From Gemmatimonadaceae bacterium (GTDB lineage: Bacteria; Gemmatimonadota; Gemmatimonadetes; Gemmatimonadales; Gemmatimonadaceae): a DNA stretch of 64,000 bases. The stretch spans positions 174,147-238,146 of the forward strand of contig JBBEBQ010000010.1 of NCBI GenBank assembly GCA_040882285.1. Reading direction: 5' to 3'. Positions 50,738 through 59,253 of the stretch are shown here, in pieces (within the stretch, counting starts at the first letter, position 1; every line of letters starts with the position of its first letter). The translations under genes were made by a program, and so were the position numbers. The notes beneath the pieces were generated by a model. It was not told the origin of the DNA. It did not search any database and was given only the letters and a program-made list of their open reading frames with translations.

Positions 50738-51853
50738 ATGCGCTTCACGATCACACGAGAAAAACTGCAGGAGGCTTTGAACGCCGTCGCCGCCAGCGTC
50801 CCCAGCAAGACGACGCTTCCGGTGCTGGCGAACATCCTGATCGAGACTACCGATCGCGGGATCCGCTTGTCCGGGACCGATCTCGATATCGCGGTGAGCA
50901 CGGAAGTGCCGGCGGACGTCGAAGCTTCGGGCGCGACGACGATTCCCGCGAAGAAGCTGGCGGAGATCGCGCGCGAGCTACCGCCGTCGCCCGTCAGAAT
51001 CACGACATCCGGCGAACAGCGCGCGACACTCGAGTGCGGCCGCTCGAAGTTCAAGCTCCTCGGACTTCCGCGCGACGAGTTTCCCACTTTTCCCAGTGTA
51101 AAATTCTCGGACAGCTGGAGAGTAAAGTCGGGAGATCTCCACAAGCTGATCGGACACACGATCTTCGCGGTGTCCACCGAGGAGAGCCGGCCGATCCTGA
51201 ACGGGGTGCTGTGGGAGCTCCGGCCCGGGTACATGCGCATGGTGGCGACGAACGGCCACCGGCTGGCGCGGATGGAGGTGCCGAGCAGCGCGACCGCGGA
51301 CGCCGGCGCCACCGATCTCATCGTTCCGCCTAAGGCGCTGGATCAGATCCGCCGTCTTTTCCCGGCGGAAGAGGAGCTGGAGATCGGCCGTGGCGAGAAC
51401 CACATCGGCTTCCGGTCGCCGTTCACCGCGGTGTACACGCGCCTTATCGAGGGCCCGTATCCCAGCTACGATCAGGTCATCCCGAAGGACAACGACAAGT
51501 ACGCGATCTGCGACAAGCAGTCGCTGGTGAGCGCGCTCAAGCGCATGTCCGTCGTGGCGTCGGACCAGACGCACCGGATCAAGATGGCGTTCAACGCCGG
51601 CATGGTGAAGTTCAGCGTGCAGACCCCCGACCTGGGCGAAGCGCAGGACGAGCTGCCGGTGCGCTACACCGGCGATCCGCTCGACATCGGATTCAACGCC
51701 AGCTACCTGCTCGAGATCCTGCGGTACATGCCGTCGGACGAGGTCAAGATGACCTTCCGCGCTCCCGAGCGCGCGGCGACGATCGAGCCGGAGGGGTGGG
51801 ACGATCCGTCCAAGTATCTCTGCTTGGTCATGCCGCTGCGGCTGGTCGACTAG
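50738..51853 (+). CDS. dnaN: DNA polymerase III beta subunit (sliding clamp)
   Basis: DnaN is the ring-shaped clamp that tethers polymerase III. The 371-residue protein has three topologically similar domains; typical sequences are MRFTITREKLQEALNAVAAS, TTLPVLANILIET, RPILNGVLWEL and the C-terminal MPLRL tail that forms the partner-binding pocket. It lies 245 nt after dnaA. A heptamer element ends 14 nt before its ATG, so it may have its own promoter or be partly insulated. Confidence 0.98.
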   Translation: MRFTITREKLQEALNAVAASVPSKTTLPVLANILIETTDRGIRLSGTDLDIAVSTEVPADVEASGATTIPAKKLAEIARELPPSPVRITTSGEQRATLECGRSKFKLLGLPRDEFPTFPSVKFSDSWRVKSGDLHKLIGHTIFAVSTEESRPILNGVLWELRPGYMRMVATNGHRLARMEVPSSATADAGATDLIVPPKALDQIRRLFPAEEELEIGRGENHIGFRSPFTAVYTRLIEGPYPSYDQVIPKDNDKYAICDKQSLVSALKRMSVVASDQTHRIKMAFNAGMVKFSVQTPDLGEAQDELPVRYTGDPLDIGFNASYLLEILRYMPSDEVKMTFRAPERAATIEPEGWDDPSKYLCLVMPLRLVD

Positions 51854-51967
51854 CAAACGGGAACATCTCACCGGGATCCAAGGTCTGAGTGGGAAGCGGG
51901 TCAGCCGTGAGTTGGAAGTGAACGACGGCTGGGCCCGGGCTGGTAGGCGAATTGCGGAGGTCTCGGC

Positions 51968-52459
51968 ATGATGCGACGCGTCGGTGTGATCCCACTTTTG
52001 CTTGTCGCGGCCGGACTCGGCTGCAGCACAGCGCCCACAGAGCCGCCGGCACTGCCGGAAGCCGGAGGGCTGAGGCTCGACGGATCCATTTCGTTGCCGA
52101 CCATTCGTCTTGGCCAGCAAGCTGTGCTGACTTTTCGCCTGCGGAATCTCACCGAGGAAGCGATAAGGCTCAACTTCGGCAGCGGCTGTCAGATCACACC
52201 CTTCATCGAGACAGCCAGCGGAAGAAGCGTCTATCCCTCCGGTGGAGGATATGGCTGCACAACAGCTCTCACGAGCCTCACGCTCGCGCCCCGTGGAGAT
52301 CACTCGATCACGATGGAGGTAGTTGGGGACGGCATCCGGCTTGCCATTTACACAGGCTACCCGCTCCCCGAGGGCCGGTACCGCGCGTACGCGATTCTCG
52401 AAGGGAACTCGACCGGAATCCAGCTCCGCTCCGATTACGTCAGGTTCGAGGTTCGGTAG
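51968..52459 (+). CDS. Lipoprotein with BsuPI-like domain
   Basis: The 163-residue protein has a lipoprotein signal (LLVAAGLGC, Cys19). The mature part is one Ig-like beta domain: LTFRLRNLTEEAIRLNFGSGC, LTLAPRGDHSITMEV then YRAYAILEG. This resembles the BsuPI (intracellular proteinase inhibitor) fold, though related domains exist in non-inhibitors. A Cys pair (Cys75-Cys98) could form a disulfide. The function is unknown. It is convergent with the next gene, with 10 nt between stops. Confidence 0.68.
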   Translation: MMRRVGVIPLLLVAAGLGCSTAPTEPPALPEAGGLRLDGSISLPTIRLGQQAVLTFRLRNLTEEAIRLNFGSGCQITPFIETASGRSVYPSGGGYGCTTALTSLTLAPRGDHSITMEVVGDGIRLAIYTGYPLPEGRYRAYAILEGNSTGIQLRSDYVRFEVR

Positions 52460-52469
52460 AGGCGGAGCT

Positions 52470-53330
52470 TTACCTCAAGGGCTCCACGGTCCGAGCGATT
52501 CGCTGGGAGAATCGGCGTGTTCTCCCTGAGGCGGTCACGTCGATTTCGGATACGCTCTCTTCCACAGCGCTCACCAGCCGCCCCTTGGACGTATCGAGCA
52601 CAATCGTCGCCTGCCCCGAGCCCGAGCCCGTGACGCGCACGTTGTGTTGGCCGTCCACGCCTGAGCCCGCATAAGCGAAGCTGCTGCTGCGTGTCAACGT
52701 GACTCCGGTTCCCGCGACCTTGGGTGCGCGACCGGTCACGGTGTAGCTGTCCGTCCGCTCCACGCGGATTGGGATCGGACCCTGGCAAATGGCATACACC
52801 TGGCGGCGCTGCCAGCGCACTCCCTCACGCAGCTCGAGAGGCACGGGCGGTAACAAGGTGACCAGGTGCATTGGCGGTACCGTGTCGCGGCCGCAGATGG
52901 GCAGCGTGGGCTCCGCAACGCTGTCCGTGCTCACCACGCGGAGAGTGTCCACGAACGGGCGAATGATACCGGCCGAAGTGGTCCCTTCGATCGAGCCGGT
53001 CGTCGTGACGAGAGTTGCGCCGTCAGCCGGCGCGATTGCGACATCGACTTGCGCTACCTCACGAAACGCACGCGGCTCGCTCGCGACCGAATCGATCTCG
53101 GCGATCGTCGCTTCGGTCGTGACGATGTACGACGCGATTCCCGCTGCGTACTCGAAGCTCGCCCCGACCGGGGTCGTTGCCGGTGTCCGTGGCTGCTCGC
53201 GCACCACGGGTGGCGTGGTGCGGTCTGGCTCGACTCCGGTCCCGGGTTCCGGCGTCCTTCCCGCGCAACCCAGCGAGGCGAACAAAGCCAGACCGCCACC
53301 CGCGATGTAGAGACAGCGTTGCATTGGCAT
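52470..53330 (-). CDS. Hypothetical lipoprotein
   Basis: The 286-residue protein has a lipoprotein signal (GLALFASLGC, Cys22), a Pro/Thr-rich linker (about 25-55) and a mostly beta region to the end. No family is recognised. The start could be Met1 or Met3. A perfect 25-bp inverted repeat lies just upstream of it, next to rnpB. Confidence 0.65.
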   Translation of the reverse strand: MPMQRCLYIAGGGLALFASLGCAGRTPEPGTGVEPDRTTPPVVREQPRTPATTPVGASFEYAAGIASYIVTTEATIAEIDSVASEPRAFREVAQVDVAIAPADGATLVTTTGSIEGTTSAGIIRPFVDTLRVVSTDSVAEPTLPICGRDTVPPMHLVTLLPPVPLELREGVRWQRRQVYAICQGPIPIRVERTDSYTVTGRAPKVAGTGVTLTRSSSFAYAGSGVDGQHNVRVTGSGSGQATIVLDTSKGRLVSAVEESVSEIDVTASGRTRRFSQRIARTVEPLR

Positions 53331-53340
53331 CGAAGCTAGC

Positions 53341-53434
53341 GTGGCGATACGACGAAGGACTCCATGCAGGCGCGTCTTAGCGAGCGTCGTTTGCTCGCGT
53401 AGCGCCGAAATGGAGTCCTTCGTCGTATCGCCAC
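53341..53434. repeat. Perfect 25-bp inverted repeat with nested hairpin
   Basis: The arms at 53341-53365 and 53410-53434 are exact reverse complements (starting GTGGCGATACGACGAAGG). The 44-nt loop contains a second stem (GCGAGC/GCTCGC and GGCGC/GCGCC). It lies between the 3' end of rnpB and the start of the lipoprotein gene. There is no T-run, so it is not a standard terminator. Confidence 0.88.
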
Positions 53435-53460
53435 AGCACAGAGATCAATCAAAAATGAGG

Positions 53461-53838
53461 TCGAGCTGTTGACCTATAAGCCGGGTTCTGTCCAGCAGCG
53501 AGCTGCCTGGACGGTCATTCCTCTCGGAGTACGGTCACCCGCACCCTCTAGCGGCCTACCCGCGGCTTTGTCGGGGTGGACACCCTCGCCGCCTATTTGG
53601 CCTTGCTCCAGTCGGGGTTTACCCGGCCATCCGTGTCACCACGAATGCGGTGGGCTCTTACCCCACCTTTTCACCCTTACCTCCGGTTTCCCGAAGGCGG
53701 TTGTTTTCTGTGGCACTGTCCGTCGGACCTTGCGATCCGCCCAGGAGTTACCTGGCGACTTGTCCACCGGAGCCCGGACTTTCCTCGATCTGGTTTGAAT
53801 CAGGGACCAGATCGCGACCGTCCAGTCAACAGCACGAC
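53461..53838 (-). ncRNA. rnpB: RNase P RNA (bacterial class A)
   Basis: The catalytic RNA of RNase P, which matures tRNA 5' ends. On the minus strand P1 forms from GCTGTTGAC and GTCAACAGC. The universal GAGGAAAGTCCGGGCTC block, the AGAGGAATGACCGTC region and the ACAGAACCCGGCTTATAG 3' block are all present in order. The ends are estimated from P1. Small open frames here are not genes. Confidence 0.95.
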
Positions 53839-53984
53839 CTCACCCTGAAATATAACCCGAAAGGGCGAAAAAGTGACGCCGCTGAACGCCCGCGCGCGCG
53901 TATGGCGCTCCTGCCGCACGCAACTTTGACGGAGGTCTGACCGGGCGTTTCTACCATTGGCGCAACCTCGATCCGGAGAGCGCC

Positions 53985-54890
53985 ATGCAGAAGCTCGTCA
54001 GTCAGCCGGCGGCGGGTCTCGCCGTCTCCACGATGCTCAATCCCGCCGAGCGCGCGCGCGTAGATGCCGCCAGCCGCGGACTCTACCAGCTCGTTCACCG
54101 CGATTCGCTCGACGACGTGCTCAAGGACGTGCGCGAGCGCCGCGCCGGCGCGGTCGTGTTCTCGGTGGCGCGGTACGGGATCCTTCCCACGGCCCGGATC
54201 GCCACGATCGTGCGCGAATTTCCGCAGGTGCCGGCAATCGCACTGCTCACCTCCACCGACGAGCAGACTCCGCTCGCGACCCTCTCGCTCGGCCACCTCG
54301 GAGTGCGCACGCTCGTGGACGCGCGCGCGCCGCGCGGCTGGAGCGAGCTGCGCGACATCCTCATGGCCGAGCGCTCGAGCGACCTGGAGCGCGACGTCCT
54401 GGCGCAGCTCGCGCTCGACCTTGCCGGCGCGTCGCGGGACTGTTGGCGCTTCTTCGAGCTGCTGTTCTCCGCTTCGCCGAGAGTGCTTGTCGTGCGTCAG
54501 CTGGCGACCGAGCTGGGCGTGCTGCCGAGCACGCTGCTCAGCAGGTTCTTCCGCGCCCACCTGCCGGCTCCCAAGCGGTATCTCTCGCTGGCGCGGCTGA
54601 TTCGCGCGGCGAAGCTGTTCGAGAACGCGGGCTTCTCGGTCGCGAACGTGGCCAACCATCTCGAGTACTCCTCGCCGCAGAGCTTCGGCCGGCACGTGCG
54701 CACGGTGATGAACATGTCGCCCGTGCAGTTCCGGAAGTCGTTCGACGCCGAAAAGATGACCATCTTCTTCCGCGAGGAGCTGGTCCTCCCGTACCGCGAG
54801 GTGCTGCGGACGTTCTCGCCCGTGGCGGTCCGCCCGCCCTGGATCCGCGACCCGCGGAACTTCAGGCCGCGGTACCAGGCAACGAGCTGA
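53985..54890 (+). CDS. AraC-type transcriptional regulator with receiver-like N-domain
   Basis: The 301-residue protein has an N-terminal alpha/beta domain (about 20-125) with strand/helix spacing like response-regulator receivers (AVVFSVARYG, IALLTSTDEQTP) but no phospho-acceptor Asp that I can place. A C-terminal AraC-like DNA-binding domain (about 165-265) follows, with VRQLATELGVLPSTLLSRFF and FSVANVANHLEYSSPQSFGR as its two helix-turn-helix motifs. The target genes are unknown. It may sense a ligand or partner without phosphorylation. Confidence 0.8.
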   Translation: MQKLVSQPAAGLAVSTMLNPAERARVDAASRGLYQLVHRDSLDDVLKDVRERRAGAVVFSVARYGILPTARIATIVREFPQVPAIALLTSTDEQTPLATLSLGHLGVRTLVDARAPRGWSELRDILMAERSSDLERDVLAQLALDLAGASRDCWRFFELLFSASPRVLVVRQLATELGVLPSTLLSRFFRAHLPAPKRYLSLARLIRAAKLFENAGFSVANVANHLEYSSPQSFGRHVRTVMNMSPVQFRKSFDAEKMTIFFREELVLPYREVLRTFSPVAVRPPWIRDPRNFRPRYQATS

Positions 54891-54898
54891 AGCGCCGG

Positions 54899-55201
54899 CT
54901 ATTGAATTCTGAACTCCCGGGTTCCCACCGGCTGCCCGTTCAGCTTCACGTCCACCGTGTAAGATCCGGCGGGCCAGGGGGTTTCCTTCGAGATATGAAA
55001 CTCACTGACGTTGACGCCGCCGGACGACGTCAGCATCTCGTCGGCTTCACTGACTCCCTGGTCGCCGTACATCCACGTTGCCGTGTCGGCGGGCTCGGCG
55101 TCTTTCTTTCCGCACGCGGTGATCCCGAGCGCAACGAACAGAGTTGCGACGAGAGCGGCGTGGTGTCTGGTCGCGCGCGGTATCAGGGCCGCAGAAACCA
55201 T
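54899..55201 (-). CDS. Small hypothetical lipoprotein
   Basis: The 100-residue protein has a signal peptide and lipobox (LGITAC, Cys30). The mature part ends in a small beta unit: FHISKETPWPAGSYTVDVKLNG then PVGTREFRIQ, like the last strands of Ig-type domains. It lies 22 nt upstream of pyrE on the opposite gene order (pyrE stop 55224). Function is unknown. Confidence 0.6.
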   Translation of the reverse strand: MVSAALIPRATRHHAALVATLFVALGITACGKKDAEPADTATWMYGDQGVSEADEMLTSSGGVNVSEFHISKETPWPAGSYTVDVKLNGQPVGTREFRIQ

Positions 55202-55223
55202 GCCCTGTCCGGGGGAGCCGCCG

Positions 55224-55784
55224 TCAGCGCCTGCGGGCTGCGCGCAACACGTCGGATGCGCGGGTCAAAGTGATAACCCGAACGCCGCGGGCCTCGATCT
55301 GCTCCGCGCCGCCTTCCTCCCTGTCCAGCAGCGCGAGCACACCGCCGACGGTGCCACCTTCCTGTTCCACCGCGTCTATCGCCGACAGCGCCGAGCTTCC
55401 GCTGGTGATCACGTCCTCGATCACCGCGACGACGTCGCCTTCGCGGAAGGGGCCTTCGACGCGCTTGCCGGTGCCGTGTAGCTTGGCCTCCTTGCGCACG
55501 GCAAACGCGCGCAACGGCTTCGCCGACTCCGCGCTGGCGTAAGCGATCGCGTACGCGATCGGGTCCGCACCCATCGTGAGCCCGCCGACCGAGTCCACGT
55601 TCCAGCCCGAGCGCTCGAGCGCGCCGCGTCCCGTCTCGCCGATGAGACGCAGTCCTTCGGGGCTCATCGTCGACAGCCGCGCGTCGATGTAGAAGTCCGA
55701 GCGCCGACCGGATGCAAGTGTAAATTCTCCGAGCAGCACCGATTTCTCCGCGAGCAGGGCGACGAGTCGCTCGTGAGTGGGCAT
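55224..55784 (-). CDS. pyrE: Orotate phosphoribosyltransferase
   Basis: PyrE makes orotidine 5'-phosphate from orotate and PRPP in pyrimidine synthesis. With the ATG at 55784 it has 186 residues; an ATG at 55796 or the longer frame from 55820 is possible. Features are EFTLASGRRSDFYIDAR, the dimer-loop region and the PRPP motif VIEDVITSGSSA. The length is normal. The start is divergent from a histidine kinase. Confidence 0.93.
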   Translation of the reverse strand: MPTHERLVALLAEKSVLLGEFTLASGRRSDFYIDARLSTMSPEGLRLIGETGRGALERSGWNVDSVGGLTMGADPIAYAIAYASAESAKPLRAFAVRKEAKLHGTGKRVEGPFREGDVVAVIEDVITSGSSALSAIDAVEQEGGTVGGVLALLDREEGGAEQIEARGVRVITLTRASDVLRAARRR

Positions 55785-55819
55785 GGACGTGAGCATACCG
55801 GAGGGCCGTCGGTCAGTCA

Positions 55820-56743
55820 ATGAACCTCCCAGCCGAACTCTTCCCCCACTCGCTCGACTGGTTCCTGCACATCGCGCTGCCGGTGCTCGGCGCGATCGCG
55901 GTGCTGTTTATGGCGGTCGCCATCCGCCGCGAGCGGCGCCAGGCCGCCAGCAACGCCGAGCGGTCGCGCGAGCTGGAGCGACTGTCGTCCGACCTGATCC
56001 GCTCGAACAGGATGAAGAGCGAGTTCCTCGCCAACGTGTCGCACGAGCTTCGGACTCCGCTCAACGCGATCGTGGGATTCATCGATCTCCTGCGCGAAGG
56101 GGTGTATGGCGAGCTGACGCCCCGGCAGAGCGTGCCGGTCGAGCGGATCGAGGCGTCGGCGAACCACCTCCGGATCCTGGTCGATCAGGTGCTGGATCTC
56201 GCGAAGATCGCGGCCGGGAAACTGGACGTGCAGCCGGAGACGATCATGCTGCGGCTGTTTCTCCTCGACGTGACGACCGAGATGGAATCGCTCGCCAGCG
56301 AGAAGGGACTGGCGATATCGCTGACGCTCGGCGCCGCGCTGCCGACAGTGCGCGCGGATCCGACGCATCTCCGCCAGATCCTCATCAACCTCATCGGCAA
56401 CGCGTGCAAGTACACGGACTCGGGCGTCATCGCGATTCGCGCGGCCGTGAGCGACGAGTCCGATTCCCCCAGACTACGCCTAAGCACCGTGAAGCACTGG
56501 CTCAGCATCACGGTAACCGATACCGGTCCGGGAATTCCGCTCGTGGATCAGCAGCGCATCTTCGAGGAGTTCGAGCAGATCGACGCGGGGTCGCGGACGC
56601 ACTCCGAGCGGCGCGGCACGGGACTAGGCCTCCCCATCTCCCGCCGCCTGGCGGAAGCCATGGGCGGCGACGTGACTCTGGAGAGCGAGACGGGGAAGGG
56701 AGCCACTTTCACATTGTGGCTGCCACTGGAAAGTGGTGACTAG
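55820..56743 (+). CDS. Sensor histidine kinase
   Basis: The 307-residue protein has one transmembrane helix (about 15-36) with almost no extracellular part. A DHp domain with the phospho-acceptor His75 (NVSHELRTPLNAI) and an ATPase domain follow. The latter has the N box (LINLIGNACKYT), G1 (DTGPGIP) and G2 (GTGLGLPISRRL). It lacks a periplasmic sensor, so it may sense membrane state or a cytoplasmic partner. No response regulator is adjacent. The stop codon lies within a heptamer element. Confidence 0.9.
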   Translation: MNLPAELFPHSLDWFLHIALPVLGAIAVLFMAVAIRRERRQAASNAERSRELERLSSDLIRSNRMKSEFLANVSHELRTPLNAIVGFIDLLREGVYGELTPRQSVPVERIEASANHLRILVDQVLDLAKIAAGKLDVQPETIMLRLFLLDVTTEMESLASEKGLAISLTLGAALPTVRADPTHLRQILINLIGNACKYTDSGVIAIRAAVSDESDSPRLRLSTVKHWLSITVTDTGPGIPLVDQQRIFEEFEQIDAGSRTHSERRGTGLGLPISRRLAEAMGGDVTLESETGKGATFTLWLPLESGD

Positions 56744-56830
56744 TGACTAGTTGCTAGTAAGGGCGGAAGGAGCTGGAACGACGGGGCGGTTACTAGTCAC
56801 TAGTCACTAGCCACTAGTCACTAGTCACTT
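56736..56830. repeat. Heptamer inverted-repeat element (GTGACTA type)
   Basis: The left arm is GTGACTA-GTGACTA-GTTGCTA. The core is GGCGGAAGGAGCTGGAAC then ACGGGGCGG. The right arm is TAGTCAC-type (five units). It covers the stops of the convergent histidine kinase and Ser/Thr kinase. The core resembles that of the GCTRTTR elements although the arm units differ. Confidence 0.92.
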
Positions 56831-57721
56831 AAAGATTCCCTTCACCTTCGCCAGCAGCCCTTCCTTCGGTGCGGGCAGGAGCAGCGCTTCGGCCAGAGCA
56901 TCCGCGAACGCGGTCACGCTCGGGTACCGGGCGTGCGGCTGGCGGGCCAAACCGCGCATGACCACCTCTTCGACGAGCGGGTGGTACAGGCAACCTTCGC
57001 GCGCTTGGTTGAGCGGCTTCGGCGGCTGCGTCAGCAGCTGCGTGAACATCTCGCGCGGACCCCGTGCGGTGTACGGCAGGCTGCCCGTGAGCAGCAGATA
57101 CGCGATCGTCGCCAGGCTGTACTGATCCGCCGCGGGCCCGACCAGCTCCCCGGAGAGCGCCTCCGGCGCCACGTACATGAGAGTCCCGACGAAAAACCCC
57201 GCGCGCGTCAGACGCTCGTCCTGCGACATGTCCGTGTCGGTAGCGATCCCGAAGTCCAACAGCTTGACCTTGCGCTCGGCGACGTCGTACATGACGTTCT
57301 CCGGCTTGAGGTCTCTGTGCACGACGCCGGCTTCGTGGGCCGCCTGAACTGCCGCGGCGATCTGGCGTATGACGTTGGAGGCTTCGTCCGGATTGAGCGG
57401 GGCGGCCCGCCGCGCGAAGCGGTCCAGGATCTCACCCGCTGCCCACTCGATGGCCATGAAATGCTCGCCCGTATCAGCCTGGCCTATCTCGATCGTGCGC
57501 ACCACGTTCGGATGCTGTACGCGCGCGCCGTACTTCGCCTCGCGCAGAAAGCGCGCGATCGCAGTCTTGTCCTGCCGCAGCTTTTCCCGGAGAACCTTCA
57601 GTGCAACGTGACCGTGAGCGGGGTGCTGGGCGCGGTAAACCGCGGACGTTCCACCTTCCCCCACTTCCTGCTCGAGGGTGTAACCGGCTAATGCCGTTCC
57701 GACCAAAGAGGGGCGGGCCAC
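56825..57721 (-). CDS. Serine/threonine protein kinase (Hanks type)
   Basis: The 298-residue kinase has the glycine loop GEGGTSAVYRA, the ATP-binding Lys42 (VALKVL), the catalytic HRDLKPEN (Asp137), DFG (156-158) and the APE-like region YVAPEAL. The C-terminal tail (LLPAPKEGLLAKVKGIFK) is basic and amphipathic rather than a full transmembrane helix with extracellular PASTA or other sensor domains, so it is cytoplasmic or peripherally membrane-bound. Its stop lies within a heptamer element. Confidence 0.92.
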   Translation of the reverse strand: MARPSLVGTALAGYTLEQEVGEGGTSAVYRAQHPAHGHVALKVLREKLRQDKTAIARFLREAKYGARVQHPNVVRTIEIGQADTGEHFMAIEWAAGEILDRFARRAAPLNPDEASNVIRQIAAAVQAAHEAGVVHRDLKPENVMYDVAERKVKLLDFGIATDTDMSQDERLTRAGFFVGTLMYVAPEALSGELVGPAADQYSLATIAYLLLTGSLPYTARGPREMFTQLLTQPPKPLNQAREGCLYHPLVEEVVMRGLARQPHARYPSVTAFADALAEALLLPAPKEGLLAKVKGIFK

Positions 57722-57823
57722 GGCGCGAAGCTAATCCGGCCCCCAAAACGTGGCAAGCAATTAGCGTGTCCCGCGTTAGACTCAAGCGAGCCGCATAGTG
57801 AGCTTCGCCCGAGGATTTCATCG

Positions 57824-59221
57824 ATGACGACCATTACAGGACTCTTCCGGCCCCTGCTCCTGGCCGCCCTTGCAGCCGCCTTCTCCGGGTGCGCCGGGTC
57901 GAAACCCGGCCTCACGACGAGCCGCACTCTCGAGGTCCTGCCGACGGACGGGGCGCTGACCGATGCGACCCGGTTCTACCGGGCCATGGGACTGGCTTCG
58001 GCCCATATGCCCGTGTCCTTCGTCGGAAAGGTCTCGTTCTTTGCCTCGCCGAGCCCCGACACGACGATCGCTCTCGTGTCGGTCTCCATTCCGACGCGGT
58101 CGCTGACGTTCGCTCGCGAGGGCGACGTCTACCGCGCGCAGTACGCGGTGCAGCTGCGGCTCAACCAGGCTGGCGGCGAAGTGCAGCGGATCGACGCGTC
58201 CGAGATGGTGCGCGTCGGAAACTTCCGCGAGACGACGCGGACCGACGAGAGCGTGATCTTCCAGCGGTACCTCCGCGTTCCGCCGGGCGCCTACACCTTC
58301 GGATTCATCGTGCGCGACGTGGGCAGCACGCGCACGTCGGCCGACACTCTCGGAGTTACCGTCCCGCGGCTCGGCTCCGGATCGGTGTCGTCCCCGCTCG
58401 CGGTCTATCAGGTGCAGGCGAGACAACGGCTGGATTCGCTGCCGAGCGCGCTCCCGAGCCCGCGGTCGACGGCCGTCTTCGGCCGCGACTCGAGTGTGGT
58501 CGTCTATCTCGAGGCTTACGGCGACGCTACCGTGATTCCTATTCGCATCAGCGTGCGCAACGAATCCGGCACGATGCTGTGGGCGGACACTTCCAACCTC
58601 GGGCGCCGCGGCGGGCTGCTTAGCGGGGTCGTAGCGATCCCGGTCGCGCGACTCGGCGTCGGTGTCGGCTACGTCTTGTTCACGCGGTTGGACACGAGGG
58701 ACAGCAGCGCGACACCGATCTTCGTGAGCTTCGGCGACGAGTTGCCGGTAGCGCCGTTCGAGGACATGCTGATGTACCTGCGCTTCTTCGCCCCGCCGTC
58801 GCGGCTGGCCGCTCTCCGAAACGCGCCGCCCGAGCAGCGCGCGCAGCTGTGGATCGATTTTCTCCGCGCGACCGATCCGGATCCGGTCAGTCCGATCCAC
58901 GAGGGATTGCGCGATTACTTCGGCAGAATCCAGGTGGCGAACGACCGCTTTCGTGCGGAAGGCATCGCTGGATGGTTGTCCGACAGGGGGATGGTCTACG
59001 TCTCACTGGGCGAGCCCGATGAAGTCGCGGAGCAGCTGGTGACGGTGCGCGACCGGCGACTGGGCACGGCGTCGCGCGTCCCTGTGCAGATATGGGTGTA
59101 CCGCCGCCACCGGACACAGTTGATCTTCACGGATGAGAGACAGTCCGGCCGGTGGGAGCTGACTCCCGAGAGCGAGAGCCAGTTCCGGACTCTCACCTCG
59201 AGGCTTCTGGCGGAGCGGTAA
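57824..59221 (+). CDS. GWxTD-domain lipoprotein
   Basis: The 465-residue protein has a lipoprotein signal (LAALAAAFSGC, Cys23) and beta-rich central domains (about 60-290). The C-terminal GWxTD-type domain has IAGWLSDRGMVYVSLGEPDEV (GWLSD) and QIWVYRR. GWxTD proteins are envelope proteins of unknown function, often found in Gemmatimonadota and Bacteroidota. It lies 32 nt upstream of polA on the same strand. Confidence 0.8.
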   Translation: MTTITGLFRPLLLAALAAAFSGCAGSKPGLTTSRTLEVLPTDGALTDATRFYRAMGLASAHMPVSFVGKVSFFASPSPDTTIALVSVSIPTRSLTFAREGDVYRAQYAVQLRLNQAGGEVQRIDASEMVRVGNFRETTRTDESVIFQRYLRVPPGAYTFGFIVRDVGSTRTSADTLGVTVPRLGSGSVSSPLAVYQVQARQRLDSLPSALPSPRSTAVFGRDSSVVVYLEAYGDATVIPIRISVRNESGTMLWADTSNLGRRGGLLSGVVAIPVARLGVGVGYVLFTRLDTRDSSATPIFVSFGDELPVAPFEDMLMYLRFFAPPSRLAALRNAPPEQRAQLWIDFLRATDPDPVSPIHEGLRDYFGRIQVANDRFRAEGIAGWLSDRGMVYVSLGEPDEVAEQLVTVRDRRLGTASRVPVQIWVYRRHRTQLIFTDERQSGRWELTPESESQFRTLTSRLLAER

Positions 59222-59253
59222 GACCGGTCATCGGGGCGGCTATATTGGAAGCG

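Noticed and set aside
53469..53940. Small open frames at rnpB
   Set aside because: The region folds as RNase P RNA and carries its conserved blocks.
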